From Sulfurovum lithotrophicum (lineage in GTDB: Bacteria; Campylobacterota; Campylobacteria; Campylobacterales; Sulfurovaceae), in NCBI RefSeq assembly GCF_000987835.1, contig NZ_CP011308.1, positions 1,178,001-1,242,000 of the forward strand: a DNA stretch of 64,000 nt, read 5' to 3'. Below, one piece after another: positions 17,949-26,404 of the stretch. A program made the position numbers and the translations under genes. Position 1 is the first letter of the stretch, and each line of letters opens with the position of its first letter. The notes beneath the pieces were generated by a model that worked only from the letters and a program-made list of their open reading frames with translations, did not search any database and had not been told where the DNA came from.

Positions 17949-18112
17949 ATACCAAATTAAATTTAAAACATATACGATAACGGCATATGCTTGTGTACAG
18001 ATGTGAAATGGCAAAGATGAAGGGCTGGCCGTAGCCAACTCGAATCTTTGGTATTTTGCAGATGTACGCAAGTCTTGTTGTTTGCGTGTATGATTTTAAT
18101 TTGATTTGGTAT
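17949..18112. mobile_element. 164-bp foldback (MITE-like) element
   Basis: 28-bp terminal inverted repeats (17949-17976 and 18085-18112, 24 of 28 matching, ends ATACCAAAT and ATTTGGTAT). The interior is itself an imperfect palindrome: CTTGTGTACAGATGTGAAAT pairs with a GCAGATGTACGCAAG arm around a GGCTGGCCGTAGCC centre. No coding capacity and no clear target duplication. It overlaps the 3' end of fba. The centre resembles CCTAGCCGTAGCTAAG in the 266-bp elements, hinting at a distant relation. Confidence 0.65.
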
Positions 18113-19016
18113 TACCTTCCAGTATCTGCAAAGCTTCCTCGACAGAAGCGTTCTTCACCGTGACGGCATAAATGGCGTCCGCCATACGAATGGCTTCATC
18201 GAGTGGACGCTGGTGAATGTTGCGCCCCGTTCCGTTCCCGCGGCTTTCGCCATGGTGTATCTGCTCATGCAGTTCCATCAGGAATGCTTCAGGCGACGTT
18301 TTGTCTCCGCCTTCACACAGCACACCAGTCCGTCCCGCAGCGGTTGTCACTTCTTTGAGCCCCTCAGTATCGAGTTTGCCGTCTATGTACGGTACTTTGA
18401 GTTTGGCAAAGTCCGCTCCGAGTGCCGCACCTACTCCGGCCGCACCCGAAATGAGATGTCTGTCATGCTGGTCTTTGACGAAATTGCCTTTAGGATAAAT
18501 CCAAAGCACGGCAATCCAGCCGTTGCGATGCGCCTCATGCACGATGCGTGCCGCTTCGCGGAGCATGGCATGTTCATGTTCGCTGCCCAGATAAAGCGTA
18601 TAGCCCACCCCGCGTATATCCAGCCCGCTGCTCTTTTGAAAACGGACGACATCTTCCACTTCAAGCCACTGCTGTGAGTAAGGGTCTTTGGCTTCGTAGG
18701 GGATGAGATTGGTCTTGGCATTGAGTTTTACCAGATAGGGAATATCGCTGTAGTCACGTCCGTAACGGGTAATAAGCCCGAACTGTGTCGCAAAGACACC
18801 GATGTCGGCTTTTGAGGCGATCTTGAAAAGATGTTCGGGGTCATTGTCTTCGAGCGGAATACCTTCACCATAGAAGTCATTGTTGAGATGCTCGACTTTC
18901 TGGTCTCCGGCAAAGAGCATCAGCCGTCCGCTTCCGCCGGTCGTTTTCTCGAAATTCTCAATAAACGCTTTTTCTTTATCGGCAGGGACATCTGCCGGGA
19001 GTGTCATTTTCATCAT
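18096..19016 (-). CDS. fba: Class I fructose-bisphosphate aldolase, archaeal/DhnA type
   Basis: Condenses glyceraldehyde-3-phosphate and dihydroxyacetone phosphate in gluconeogenesis. RLMLFAGDQKVEHLN, a mid-protein DIRGVGYTLYLG, IAVLWIYPKG and GADFAKLKVPY (probable Schiff-base lysine) follow the DhnA/LacD TIM-barrel order; 306 residues. The chosen ATG at 19016 follows AAGGAG, with another ATG at 19013. The final residues (about GNTKSN) are encoded inside the 164-bp foldback element, so the native C-terminus was probably replaced. Last gene of the ppsA-eno-gap-fba operon. Confidence 0.8.
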   Translation of the reverse strand: MMKMTLPADVPADKEKAFIENFEKTTGGSGRLMLFAGDQKVEHLNNDFYGEGIPLEDNDPEHLFKIASKADIGVFATQFGLITRYGRDYSDIPYLVKLNAKTNLIPYEAKDPYSQQWLEVEDVVRFQKSSGLDIRGVGYTLYLGSEHEHAMLREAARIVHEAHRNGWIAVLWIYPKGNFVKDQHDRHLISGAAGVGAALGADFAKLKVPYIDGKLDTEGLKEVTTAAGRTGVLCEGGDKTSPEAFLMELHEQIHHGESRGNGTGRNIHQRPLDEAIRMADAIYAVTVKNASVEEALQILEGNTKSN

Positions 19017-19023
19017 CCTCTCC

Positions 19024-20037
19024 TTACGCTTCCATTTTTTTCGCGACATAATCGGCAAGTTCCAGTAGGCGCTGTGAATAGCCGTATTCATTATCATACC
19101 ATGCCAGTACTTTGACCATACGCTCACCTACAACCGCCGTCGAGAGACCGTCGATAATGCTTGAGTGCAAGTTGCCCAGCATATCGGAGGAGACGACCTC
19201 TTCCGTCGTAATATCAAGAATACCGTTCATCTCGCCCGCAGCCGCGGCACTGTATGCCTTGTTCACCTCTTCGACAGTCACCGGCTTGTTCAGCAGTGCC
19301 ACGATCTCAGTCACCGCACCGTCCGGTACCGGCACGCGCAGCGCCATCGCTTCCATCTTGCCTTTGAGTGCAGGGATCACCTCTGTCGTGGCGATCGCCG
19401 CACCGGTAGTGGTCGGGATGATATTCACCGCTGCCGCACGGCCGCGTCTGCGTTTTTTCGCACGCTTGTCCACCGTCGTCTGTGTCGAAGTATAGGCATG
19501 GGTCGTTGTGATCATCGCATTTTCCACACCGAAATTCTCTTCGAGCACTTTCATGGCAGGTGCCAGTGAATTGGTCGTACAGGAAGCATTGGAGAGGATA
19601 TGATGCGCCGCGGGATCGTATTCGTTCTCATTGACCCCAAGCACGATCGTTTTGTCTACGTTTTTTCCCGGAGCAGAAATGATCACTTTTTTTGCACCGG
19701 CTTCAAGGTGCTGTGCCGCAAGGCTGCCTTCGGTGAAATGTCCCGTACACTCAAGCACGATATCGATATTCATCTCTTTCCACGGCAGTTCGCGCGGATC
19801 ATGGCTGCTGACGATCGCAATCTCATGCCCGTCAATAATGAGTTTTTTCTCTTCCGTACCGATGTCGAAATCTGCCCGTCCGTGTACCGAGTCGTATTTG
19901 AGCAGATAGGCCGCATCTTCAACACTTGAAGTATTGGCGGCGACAATTTCGCAATGTTCGGGCAGCGCGTGTATATAGTGTCTGAGTACCTGGTTGCCTA
20001 TGCGTCCCAGTCCGTTGATAGCAATACGTTTTTTCAT
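19024..20037 (-). CDS. gap: Glyceraldehyde-3-phosphate dehydrogenase
   Basis: 337 residues with INGLGRIGNQVLRHY for dinucleotide binding, catalytic C153 in NASCTTNSLAP, TTTHAYTSTQ and a C-terminal WYDNEYGYSQRL. The residue after the second beta strand that confers NAD preference in GapA enzymes (ND) reads NTSS (35-38) here, as in NADP-using GapB types. A gluconeogenic NADPH-linked or dual-cofactor role is inferred, in keeping with its operon. Its stop lies 7 bp before the fba start and its start 12 bp after the eno stop. Confidence 0.9.
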   Translation of the reverse strand: MKKRIAINGLGRIGNQVLRHYIHALPEHCEIVAANTSSVEDAAYLLKYDSVHGRADFDIGTEEKKLIIDGHEIAIVSSHDPRELPWKEMNIDIVLECTGHFTEGSLAAQHLEAGAKKVIISAPGKNVDKTIVLGVNENEYDPAAHHILSNASCTTNSLAPAMKVLEENFGVENAMITTTHAYTSTQTTVDKRAKKRRRGRAAAVNIIPTTTGAAIATTEVIPALKGKMEAMALRVPVPDGAVTEIVALLNKPVTVEEVNKAYSAAAAGEMNGILDITTEEVVSSDMLGNLHSSIIDGLSTAVVGERMVKVLAWYDNEYGYSQRLLELADYVAKKMEA

Positions 20038-20049
20038 GAAGTTTCCTTT

Positions 20050-21327
20050 CTATTTCCAGTAATATTTGGCATCCGTACCAAGCGCGTGTTCGATCTCAAG
20101 GAGACGGTTGTATTTGGCGAGGCGTTCACTGCGTGAGGCCGACCCGCTTTTGAGATGGCCGCTCTGCATGGCAACGGCGAAGTCGGCGAGGAAGGTATCT
20201 GCCGTCTCACCGGAACGGTGGGAGAGAAACGCTCTCCACCCGTTCTCTTCGCAGAGCCTGACCGCCGCAACGGTCTCGCTGACCGTGCCTATCTGGTTGA
20301 GTTTTATCAGAGAGGCATTGGCCGTATGTTCTCTGATACCGCGGGAGATGAATTTCGTGTTGGTCACAAAGATATCATCACCTACGACCTCTATCTTGTC
20401 CCCGAGCGCAGAGGTGAAGCGGGCAAATCCCTCCCAGTCCTCTTCTGCCAAAGGGTCTTCCCAGAGTATGATAGGATACTTGTCAACCCACTCTTTGGCC
20501 AGTGCGATGAGGTCAATGCTCTGCATTTTCCCCGCACCGGACCATTTCAGGTCGTAGTGCCCTTTTTTGTCCGTCGAGAACGAAGTGGCCGCACTGTCGA
20601 TAGCTATGGAGATATCTTCTCCGGGACGGTAACCGCTTTTTTCGATCGCTTCTACAATGAGCTCAATGGCTTCTTCGTTGCTGCCGAGATCGGGAGCGAA
20701 ACCGCCTTCATCGCCGACTGAGGTGGCAAGACCTCTCTCGTGCAGCAGTTTTTTCAGCGTATGGAAGGTCTCCGCCACATAACGCAGTCCTTCGGAAAAA
20801 GAGGGTGCGCCGTGCGGTACCGCCATGAACTCCTGAAAATCTACACTGTTATCTGCATGTTCGCCGCCATTGAGGATATTCATGCACGGCACCGGCAGAC
20901 GTTTTGCTTCCGCACCGCCGAGGTAGCGGTACAACGGCATATGGTGGCTCTGGGCCGCCGCTTTGGCCGCCGCCATGGAAACCCCGAGGATAGCATTGGC
21001 ACCCAAACGGCTTTTATCGTCCGTACCGTCGAGTTCGATCAGTATACGGTCTATCTTTGCCTGCTCTGAAGCATCCATGCCCAACAGGGTCGGCGCGATC
21101 TGTTTTACGATGTTCTCACAGGCCTTTTTCACGCCCTTACCTCCGTAACGCTTTTTGTCACCGTCACGCAGTTCATGCGCCTCGTACTCTCCGGTACTGG
21201 CACCCGACGGTACCGAAGCACTCGCTTCCGTACCGTCATCTAGTTCCATCAGTACACGTACGGTAGGATTGCCTCGTGAATCGAGGATCTCTATGGCGTC
21301 GATCGATACTATACTGCTCTTTGTCAT
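20050..21327 (-). CDS. eno: Enolase
   Basis: 425 residues; interconverts 2-phosphoglycerate and phosphoenolpyruvate. Markers are EILDSRGNPTVRV at the N-terminus, PSGASTGEYEAHELRDGD, the metal ligands in AIDSAATSF and WEDPLAEEDW, and the signature LIKLNQIGTVSET followed by LSHRSGETADTFLADFAVA. The usual metal-ligand aspartate after EVVGDD is intact. Located between ppsA and gap, consistent with flux from PEP towards sugars. Confidence 0.95.
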   Translation of the reverse strand: MTKSSIVSIDAIEILDSRGNPTVRVLMELDDGTEASASVPSGASTGEYEAHELRDGDKKRYGGKGVKKACENIVKQIAPTLLGMDASEQAKIDRILIELDGTDDKSRLGANAILGVSMAAAKAAAQSHHMPLYRYLGGAEAKRLPVPCMNILNGGEHADNSVDFQEFMAVPHGAPSFSEGLRYVAETFHTLKKLLHERGLATSVGDEGGFAPDLGSNEEAIELIVEAIEKSGYRPGEDISIAIDSAATSFSTDKKGHYDLKWSGAGKMQSIDLIALAKEWVDKYPIILWEDPLAEEDWEGFARFTSALGDKIEVVGDDIFVTNTKFISRGIREHTANASLIKLNQIGTVSETVAAVRLCEENGWRAFLSHRSGETADTFLADFAVAMQSGHLKSGSASRSERLAKYNRLLEIEHALGTDAKYYWK

Positions 21328-21340
21328 TGCTTATCCTTTC

Positions 21341-23755
21341 CTATCTTCCCAGCTCTTTTTCAAGTTTGCCAATGTTCTCTATGGTCTTCAGCACACTGTC
21401 GGGGTTCAGGCTCATAGACTCGATGCCAAGACGCACAAGATATTCGGCCATTTCCGGGTAATCAGACGGTGCCTGGCCGCAGATACCGCTGTGCCGTTTG
21501 TTGCGCTGACATCCCTCGACCGCCATTCTGATCATTTCCTTGACACCCTCGTCGCGTTCATCGTAATCAAACGCGACCACCTGACTGTCACGGTCTACAC
21601 CGAGGGTAAGCTGCGTAAGGTCGTTGCTTCCGATGCTGAAACCATCGAACAGCTTGCTGAAGGCATCTATCTGGATGACGTTATTCGGAATCTCGCACAT
21701 CACATAGATCTTCAGGCCGTTCTCACCCTGCTTGAGTCCGTATTTGGCCATCGTATCGATGACCCTCTGTCCCTCATCCACCCTGCGGCAGAACGGTATC
21801 ATCAAAGTGACATTGTCAAATCCCATCTCGTCGCGTACACGCTTCATGGCCGCACACTCAAGCGCAAAGCCCTCTTCATAGTTGGGATGGGCATAACGCG
21901 ATGCCCCGCGGAAACCGATCATAGGGTTGTCTTCTTTAAGCTCAAAGGTATCACCGCCCAGAAGCGTGGCATATTCATTCGATTTGAAGTCACTCATGCG
22001 CACGACACAGGGCTTGGGATAAACAGCCGAAGCAATGGTAGCCACCCCTTCGGAGAGTGTTTTGACAAAGAAGTCTTCCATCGAATCATATGCCTGTGTC
22101 AACTCCTGAAGTTTGGCTCTTGTAGCTTCATCCACTTTTTCGGGATGCTTGAGCGCCATCGGGTGGGCTTTGATGTATTCATTGATGATGAATTCCATAC
22201 GTGCAAGCCCGATCCCGTCGACCGGCAACGAGGAGAGTGAAAAAGCGATATCCGGATTACCGAGGTTCATCATGATCTCGGTTTTTGTTTTGGGAAGGTT
22301 GCTCAGGTCCGTTTTAATGACCTCGAAATCCAAAATACCCTCATAAACCATACCCGTCTCACCCTCAGCACAACTCACTGTCACTTCATCTGCATCTTTG
22401 AGCATCTCTGTTGCATTGTCACACCCAACCACTGCCGGAATGCCGAGTTCACGGCTCAGGATTGCCGCATGGCAGGTACGCCCGCCCTTGTTCGTGATGA
22501 TGGCCGAAGCAATCTTCATGATCGGTTCCCAGTCAGGGTTGGTCGTATCGGCGACAAGTACTTCGCCGGCTTTAAAGGTGTCGAGCTCTTTCACACTTGC
22601 GATGTAGTGCACTTTCCCCTGCCCTATTTTGGTACCTATGGCCTGTCCGGTTACCAGGACTTTGCCTTTCTCTTTAAGGTGGTAGGTTTCCAGGACATTG
22701 CCCTTTTTCTGTGACTCCACTGTTTCCGGACGTGCCTGTACCATGTAAAGATGCCCGTCGATCCCGTCCTTTGCCCACTCCATATCCATCGGTTTGTGGA
22801 AGCCCGCTTTCTGTGAGTAATGGTTCTCCACTTTGATGGCATAGCCGGCCAGTACCATGACATCCTCGTCGGTGATACAGAAACGGTTCTGTTCTTCCAC
22901 TGTCGTCGGAACATTCTTCGTGTATTCCACCGCAATATTGTCCAGGTTGATCGTATCGGTGAAGATCATCTTTTTCTCTTTGGAACCCAGAGAACGCTTC
23001 AGAACCGTTCTGAACCCCTTGTTGTAGGTAGGTTTATGAACATAGAAAGCATCCGGGTTGATAGTGCCCTGTACGACATTCTCACCAAGTCCGAGTGCCG
23101 CGTTGATAAATACGACATCTTTGAACCCTGTTTCCGTATCGAGAGAGAACATTACACCGCTCGCACCGATATCACTGCGCACCATTTTCATCACGACCAC
23201 AGAAAGATAGACTTTCAGGTAATCAAAACCATTATCGTATTTGTAGTGGATGGAACGGTCGGTAAAGTTGGAAGCCAGACAGCGTTTGTAGGCGTCGAGC
23301 AGTTCATCTTCATTCGAAATGTTCAGGTAAGTGTCGTTCTGTCCGGCAAATGAGGCTTCAGGAGAATCTTCGGCTGTAGCGGAGGAACGGACGGCAAGTG
23401 AGAGGCTCTCGCCGTACTCCTCTTTGAGTTTTGCATAGGCAGAAAGGATCTCCGACTTGAGATCATCGGGGAGTTCACAGTTGTAAACGATCTCTCTCGA
23501 TGCCTTTCCCGCTTTCTGCAGCGCATCGACGTTGGTGACATCGAGGTCATCAAGCAGCGCATGAAGCTTTTCCCACGCGCCGTTGCTTTTCAGTACATGT
23601 CTGTAGGCACTGGAAGTCACGGCAAAACCGTTGGGAACACGGACACCCTCCTGCGTCAGGTTTTGGTACATCTCACCAAGAGAAGCGTTCTTTCCTCCGA
23701 CTTCGGCGACATCCTCTATACCTATTTCATTGAACCATTTGATATTTTTACTCAC
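21341..23755 (-). CDS. ppsA: Phosphoenolpyruvate synthase
   Basis: 804 residues; makes PEP from pyruvate, ATP and water, the entry step of gluconeogenesis. An N-terminal ATP-grasp pyruvate-binding domain (KWFNEIGIEDVAEVGGKNAS) leads to the swivelling phosphohistidine domain (TNKGGRTCHAAILSRELGIP, histidine carrier). The C-terminal PEP-utilising barrel contains EFIINEYIKAHP, GFRGASRYAHPNY and FSIGSNDLTQLTLGVDRDS. First gene of the gluconeogenic operon; a TATACT -10 box lies about 60 bp upstream (23817-23822 on the minus strand). Confidence 0.95.
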   Translation of the reverse strand: MSKNIKWFNEIGIEDVAEVGGKNASLGEMYQNLTQEGVRVPNGFAVTSSAYRHVLKSNGAWEKLHALLDDLDVTNVDALQKAGKASREIVYNCELPDDLKSEILSAYAKLKEEYGESLSLAVRSSATAEDSPEASFAGQNDTYLNISNEDELLDAYKRCLASNFTDRSIHYKYDNGFDYLKVYLSVVVMKMVRSDIGASGVMFSLDTETGFKDVVFINAALGLGENVVQGTINPDAFYVHKPTYNKGFRTVLKRSLGSKEKKMIFTDTINLDNIAVEYTKNVPTTVEEQNRFCITDEDVMVLAGYAIKVENHYSQKAGFHKPMDMEWAKDGIDGHLYMVQARPETVESQKKGNVLETYHLKEKGKVLVTGQAIGTKIGQGKVHYIASVKELDTFKAGEVLVADTTNPDWEPIMKIASAIITNKGGRTCHAAILSRELGIPAVVGCDNATEMLKDADEVTVSCAEGETGMVYEGILDFEVIKTDLSNLPKTKTEIMMNLGNPDIAFSLSSLPVDGIGLARMEFIINEYIKAHPMALKHPEKVDEATRAKLQELTQAYDSMEDFFVKTLSEGVATIASAVYPKPCVVRMSDFKSNEYATLLGGDTFELKEDNPMIGFRGASRYAHPNYEEGFALECAAMKRVRDEMGFDNVTLMIPFCRRVDEGQRVIDTMAKYGLKQGENGLKIYVMCEIPNNVIQIDAFSKLFDGFSIGSNDLTQLTLGVDRDSQVVAFDYDERDEGVKEMIRMAVEGCQRNKRHSGICGQAPSDYPEMAEYLVRLGIESMSLNPDSVLKTIENIGKLEKELGR

Positions 23756-23816
23756 TGCATATCCTTTTTAATCTAATCATATATTTTAAAAGTAGCTAAA
23801 ATTTACACATTAAATA

Positions 23817-23822
23817 AGTATA
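23817..23822 (-). promoter_or_regulatory. Probable -10 box of the ppsA operon
   Basis: TATACT on the minus strand, about 62 nt upstream of the ppsA ATG, in AT-rich sequence. No clear -35 box. Confidence 0.4.
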
Positions 23823-23994
23823 CTACGATTTTTGTTTACGTTATGTTAGCATTAAACATTAAGCTTGAGAAGAAAGCCCCTCTAATCAGTTATCTCAAAT
23901 AAATTTGAAACCGACAACGCAAAGTTCATATATGGGAAAGCCAATAGAATTTCAACGATAAATGAGTAATGGGATGGTATATCCGCTAAGAGCT

Positions 23995-24034
23995 ACAAAA
24001 AAATCACAGAACTTTCTTTAAGTCAAGTTCTGTG
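23995..24034 (-). terminator. Terminator of the marC-DUF190-crcB unit
   Basis: Read on the minus strand, CACAGAACTT (24034-24025) and AAGTTCTGTG (24014-24005) form a perfect 10-bp stem, followed by ATTTTTTTTG. It begins just after the crcB stop at 24037. Confidence 0.85.
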
Positions 24035-24036
24035 TC

Positions 24037-24417
24037 TTATCCATACAGGCGTCTAAAAAGTATCATACCCAGCATAGTGGCGACCACACACAGGAAAACA
24101 TTAAGCGTGATGTTCATGGTCACACGTCCCCACAGTCCTCCCTGAAGCATGGTTACTGTTTCGAGGGAAAAAGTTGAGAAGGTCGTCAATGCACCGAGCA
24201 TACCGGTGATTACCAGTGCTTTTTGGTGCGGAGCCACGACTGACTCAAAATAGAGTGCCAGAAAACCGATAATAAAACTTCCCAACACATTCACACTCAG
24301 CGTACCGACGGGAAACAGTGTCGGCGAAAGTCTCTGTACCCAGCCGCTGATGAGAAAACGAAGGATCGCACCTACAAAACCTCCCGTACCCACGGCTAGC
24401 AACAAATAAGGCTGCAT
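24037..24417 (-). CDS. crcB: Fluoride exporter CrcB/Fluc
   Basis: 126 residues with four hydrophobic helices. The signature GTGGFVGAILRFLISGW near the N-terminus, GTLSVNVLGSFIIGFL and GMLGALTTFSTFSLET are the conserved Fluc motifs, including the pore asparagine and the TTFS phenylalanine box. Works as an antiparallel dimer channel exporting fluoride. Its ATG overlaps the stop of the upstream DUF190 gene by one base (TAATG). I see no fluoride riboswitch upstream. Confidence 0.9.
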   Translation of the reverse strand: MQPYLLLAVGTGGFVGAILRFLISGWVQRLSPTLFPVGTLSVNVLGSFIIGFLALYFESVVAPHQKALVITGMLGALTTFSTFSLETVTMLQGGLWGRVTMNITLNVFLCVVATMLGMILFRRLYG

Positions 24418-24767
24418 TACGCTTTTCCGAATTTGGGATGATGGTAATGAAGTACTTCAGTGTCACTTATGGTCACAAGCCCCTCTTCTATCATATCCCC
24501 CGCAGCATCGAGAAATACTTTTATGTTCTCTTCCGTATCTATCATGGTGATAATCAGCGGTACTTTCTGCTTGAGGACCCAGACATTGAAACTGTGTATC
24601 TCGGAGTGTGCTCCCATTCCGGCGACGGCTTTCAGAACGGTTGCTCCAGCTATCCCTTTCTCTTTTGCCAAAGTCAAAAGTGCTTCAAAAAGCGGTTTGC
24701 CATCTACCGTATCTTCATTACTGATATAAATCTTTAACTCTTTCCGTATTCCCAAATAACGTTGCAT
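24417..24767 (-). CDS. DUF190 protein
   Basis: 116 residues of the DUF190 family (PF02641), a small ferredoxin-like fold related to PII proteins. LKIYISNEDTVDGKPLFEAL, KEKGIAGATVLKAVAGMG and VPLIITMIDTEENIKVFL are typical. It is often encoded beside crcB, as here, and may sense a small ligand for the channel, but its function is not established. Confidence 0.8.
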   Translation of the reverse strand: MQRYLGIRKELKIYISNEDTVDGKPLFEALLTLAKEKGIAGATVLKAVAGMGAHSEIHSFNVWVLKQKVPLIITMIDTEENIKVFLDAAGDMIEEGLVTISDTEVLHYHHPKFGKA

Positions 24768-24812
24768 CTTTTTCCTTTGATATGTGAAATTCTAACTTTG
24801 TTCAGTATATCC

Positions 24813-25457
24813 CTACATTGTTCCCCACAGCCCTTTGATACCGCTGATGATGAACTGTGCAGCGATCGCACCGACGATCAGGCCCATAATTCTGGTCAGG
24901 ATCTTCATTCCTGTTACACCGAGTGCCCTGTTGATCGCTCCGGCATAACGCAGTATCAGATAAACTGCCAAAGTCGCAGCAAATATGGCAATTGTGATCA
25001 GTCCATAGCTGATCATCATCGGATAACTTTGTATGTGGTTGTGGTTGAGTACGATGATCGTAGCGATTACACCGGGGCCGAAAAGAATAGGAATACCGAG
25101 AGGGATGATCGATACATCTTCTTTTTCATCTGCTTCATCAGCCTCTTCTTTGGAATGTTTTGATTTGCTCTGTTGTCCGTTGGCCATATTGATGGCGATC
25201 ATCATCAGGATGATACCGCCTATAACTTTCAGAGACAAGACATTGATACCAAAAAGTTTGAATACAAATTCGCCGCTGAAAAGAGTTACCAGTGATGCAA
25301 TAAGTATTGTCAATGTCGCCTTAAAGGCGATAGGCCTGATAACATTAGGTGTAGGTGGTGTCACCATTCCTACCATAATGCTCGCAGCGGCAATAGGGTT
25401 GAGTATGGTGATCAGTGCGATGATGTCATGCGATAAAACAGAAAGATATGCTGTCAT
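24813..25457 (-). CDS. MarC family membrane protein
   Basis: 214 residues, six hydrophobic helices. The start HDIIALITILNPIAAASIM, central GIPILFGPGVIATIIVL and RIMGLIVGAIAAQFIISGI are the MarC/UPF0056 signatures. A charged lysine/glutamate loop (SKSKHSKEEADEADEKED) lies between helices three and four. Despite the name, a role in multiple antibiotic resistance was not supported for E. coli MarC. Probably cotranscribed with DUF190 and crcB from the TATAAT at 25565-25570. Confidence 0.85.
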   Translation of the reverse strand: MTAYLSVLSHDIIALITILNPIAAASIMVGMVTPPTPNVIRPIAFKATLTILIASLVTLFSGEFVFKLFGINVLSLKVIGGIILMMIAINMANGQQSKSKHSKEEADEADEKEDVSIIPLGIPILFGPGVIATIIVLNHNHIQSYPMMISYGLITIAIFAATLAVYLILRYAGAINRALGVTGMKILTRIMGLIVGAIAAQFIISGIKGLWGTM

Positions 25458-25564
25458 TTTGTTACCTTGTTATTAGCTTGCTGTAAAAAAACGATTTTGA
25501 TGGACTTTCCTATTTTTTACTAAATGCTGTCGTATTGATTTTCATAAACAACAGGACTTTTCAG

Positions 25565-25570
25565 ATTATA
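25565..25570 (-). promoter_or_regulatory. Extended -10 box for marC
   Basis: TGTATAAT on the minus strand, about 108 nt upstream of the marC ATG, giving a long 5' leader (25458-25560) in which I see no recognisable riboswitch. Confidence 0.45.
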
Positions 25571-25590
25571 CAGAAAAATCTTGAGAGATG

Positions 25591-25836
25591 TTATATGATT
25601 TCTTCAAGGTCGTGAGCCAGTTCATCCGCTTTGGACTTCTCTTTGCTCTTTACATGGACCAGCGTGGCCCATATTGCTCCAACAAAACTAAGCACAATGA
25701 ATATCCACGGATTGATCAGATCATAGGCATAGTAGTCTATCATGGCCGTAAGGGCTATGAACAGTACAAAATAGACCGTGAAAAGTGCTATTTTGTATCT
25801 AAGGCTAATCTTTGTCTTCTTTTTTGTCGATCTCAT
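25591..25836 (-). CDS. Small two-helix membrane protein
   Basis: 81 residues: a basic N-terminus (MRSTKKKTKISLRYK), two hydrophobic helices (IALFTVYFVLFIALTAMID and PWIFIVLSFVGAIWATLVHV) and a charged tail. No family recognised. Its start lies 32 bp inside the end of the HdeD gene, so the two are translationally coupled and it probably sits in the same membrane context. Confidence 0.55.
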   Translation of the reverse strand: MRSTKKKTKISLRYKIALFTVYFVLFIALTAMIDYYAYDLINPWIFIVLSFVGAIWATLVHVKSKEKSKADELAHDLEEII

Positions 25837-26389
25837 CGAGAAAAATGCCTCCTGAAAGCAGTGCTACACCATCAAAAAGAAGGCTTATCCCGACAAGCAG
25901 ACCGACCATAAAGAGGGAACTGAACGGCCATCCGATAATAAAGATGACACCCAGCACCAGTGAAGTGATGGCATTGATAAGCCACAGCCACCACATTTTC
26001 TGGGGCTTCAGTGAAAATGCCAGGCCGAAACCGGCGAAGGCATCGGTAAAGAAATAGATGGCAAAAAGCAGTCCAAGTGCGGCGATCCCCTGCATAGGGT
26101 AGAAGATCATGAAAAGCCCTACCATGACAAGCAGGAAGCTTTTCAACCATCCGGCCCAGTCATTCTTGTTACTTTGCCACGTCAGCCATCCGGCAGATAT
26201 ACCGGCGAACAGCATCAGGTAGGCTACGAAAGCTAAAGTGGTAAATGACATGAACGTAGGAAAAAAGATTCCCGCCGAGCCAAGTATGATAAAAATGATC
26301 CCGCTTATCTTGGCATACTTCTTGAAGTTGTCTACCAGGTTCTTGTTAATGTTCATCTCAGGACTGAGATTGTTGTTCCAGTTCCACAT
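25805..26389 (-). CDS. HdeD family acid-resistance membrane protein (DUF308)
   Basis: 194 residues with six hydrophobic helices arranged as repeated helix pairs. The repeats SGIIFIILGSAGIFFP, MVGLFMIFYPMQGIAAL and LGVIFIIGWPF show the DUF308/HdeD pattern of a glycine-rich helix followed by a short proline turn. In E. coli HdeD contributes to acid resistance at high cell density. AAAGGAG precedes the ATG. Next to a YfdX family gene, whose E. coli homologue belongs to the EvgA acid-stress regulon. Confidence 0.75.
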   Translation of the reverse strand: MWNWNNNLSPEMNINKNLVDNFKKYAKISGIIFIILGSAGIFFPTFMSFTTLAFVAYLMLFAGISAGWLTWQSNKNDWAGWLKSFLLVMVGLFMIFYPMQGIAALGLLFAIYFFTDAFAGFGLAFSLKPQKMWWLWLINAITSLVLGVIFIIGWPFSSLFMVGLLVGISLLFDGVALLSGGIFLDEIDKKEDKD

Positions 26390-26404
26390 ATTGACTCCTT
26401 TGGT

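Noticed and set aside
17949-18112. Target duplication around the 164-bp foldback element
   Set aside because: Flanks ACTT and TACC do not match; no duplication of 2-8 bp could be found, so it is reported as MITE-like only.
23756-24036. A fluoride riboswitch or other structured leader near crcB
   Set aside because: This interval lies downstream of crcB and upstream of ppsA; only a terminator and a -10 box are visible, and the leader upstream of marC shows no recognisable aptamer.
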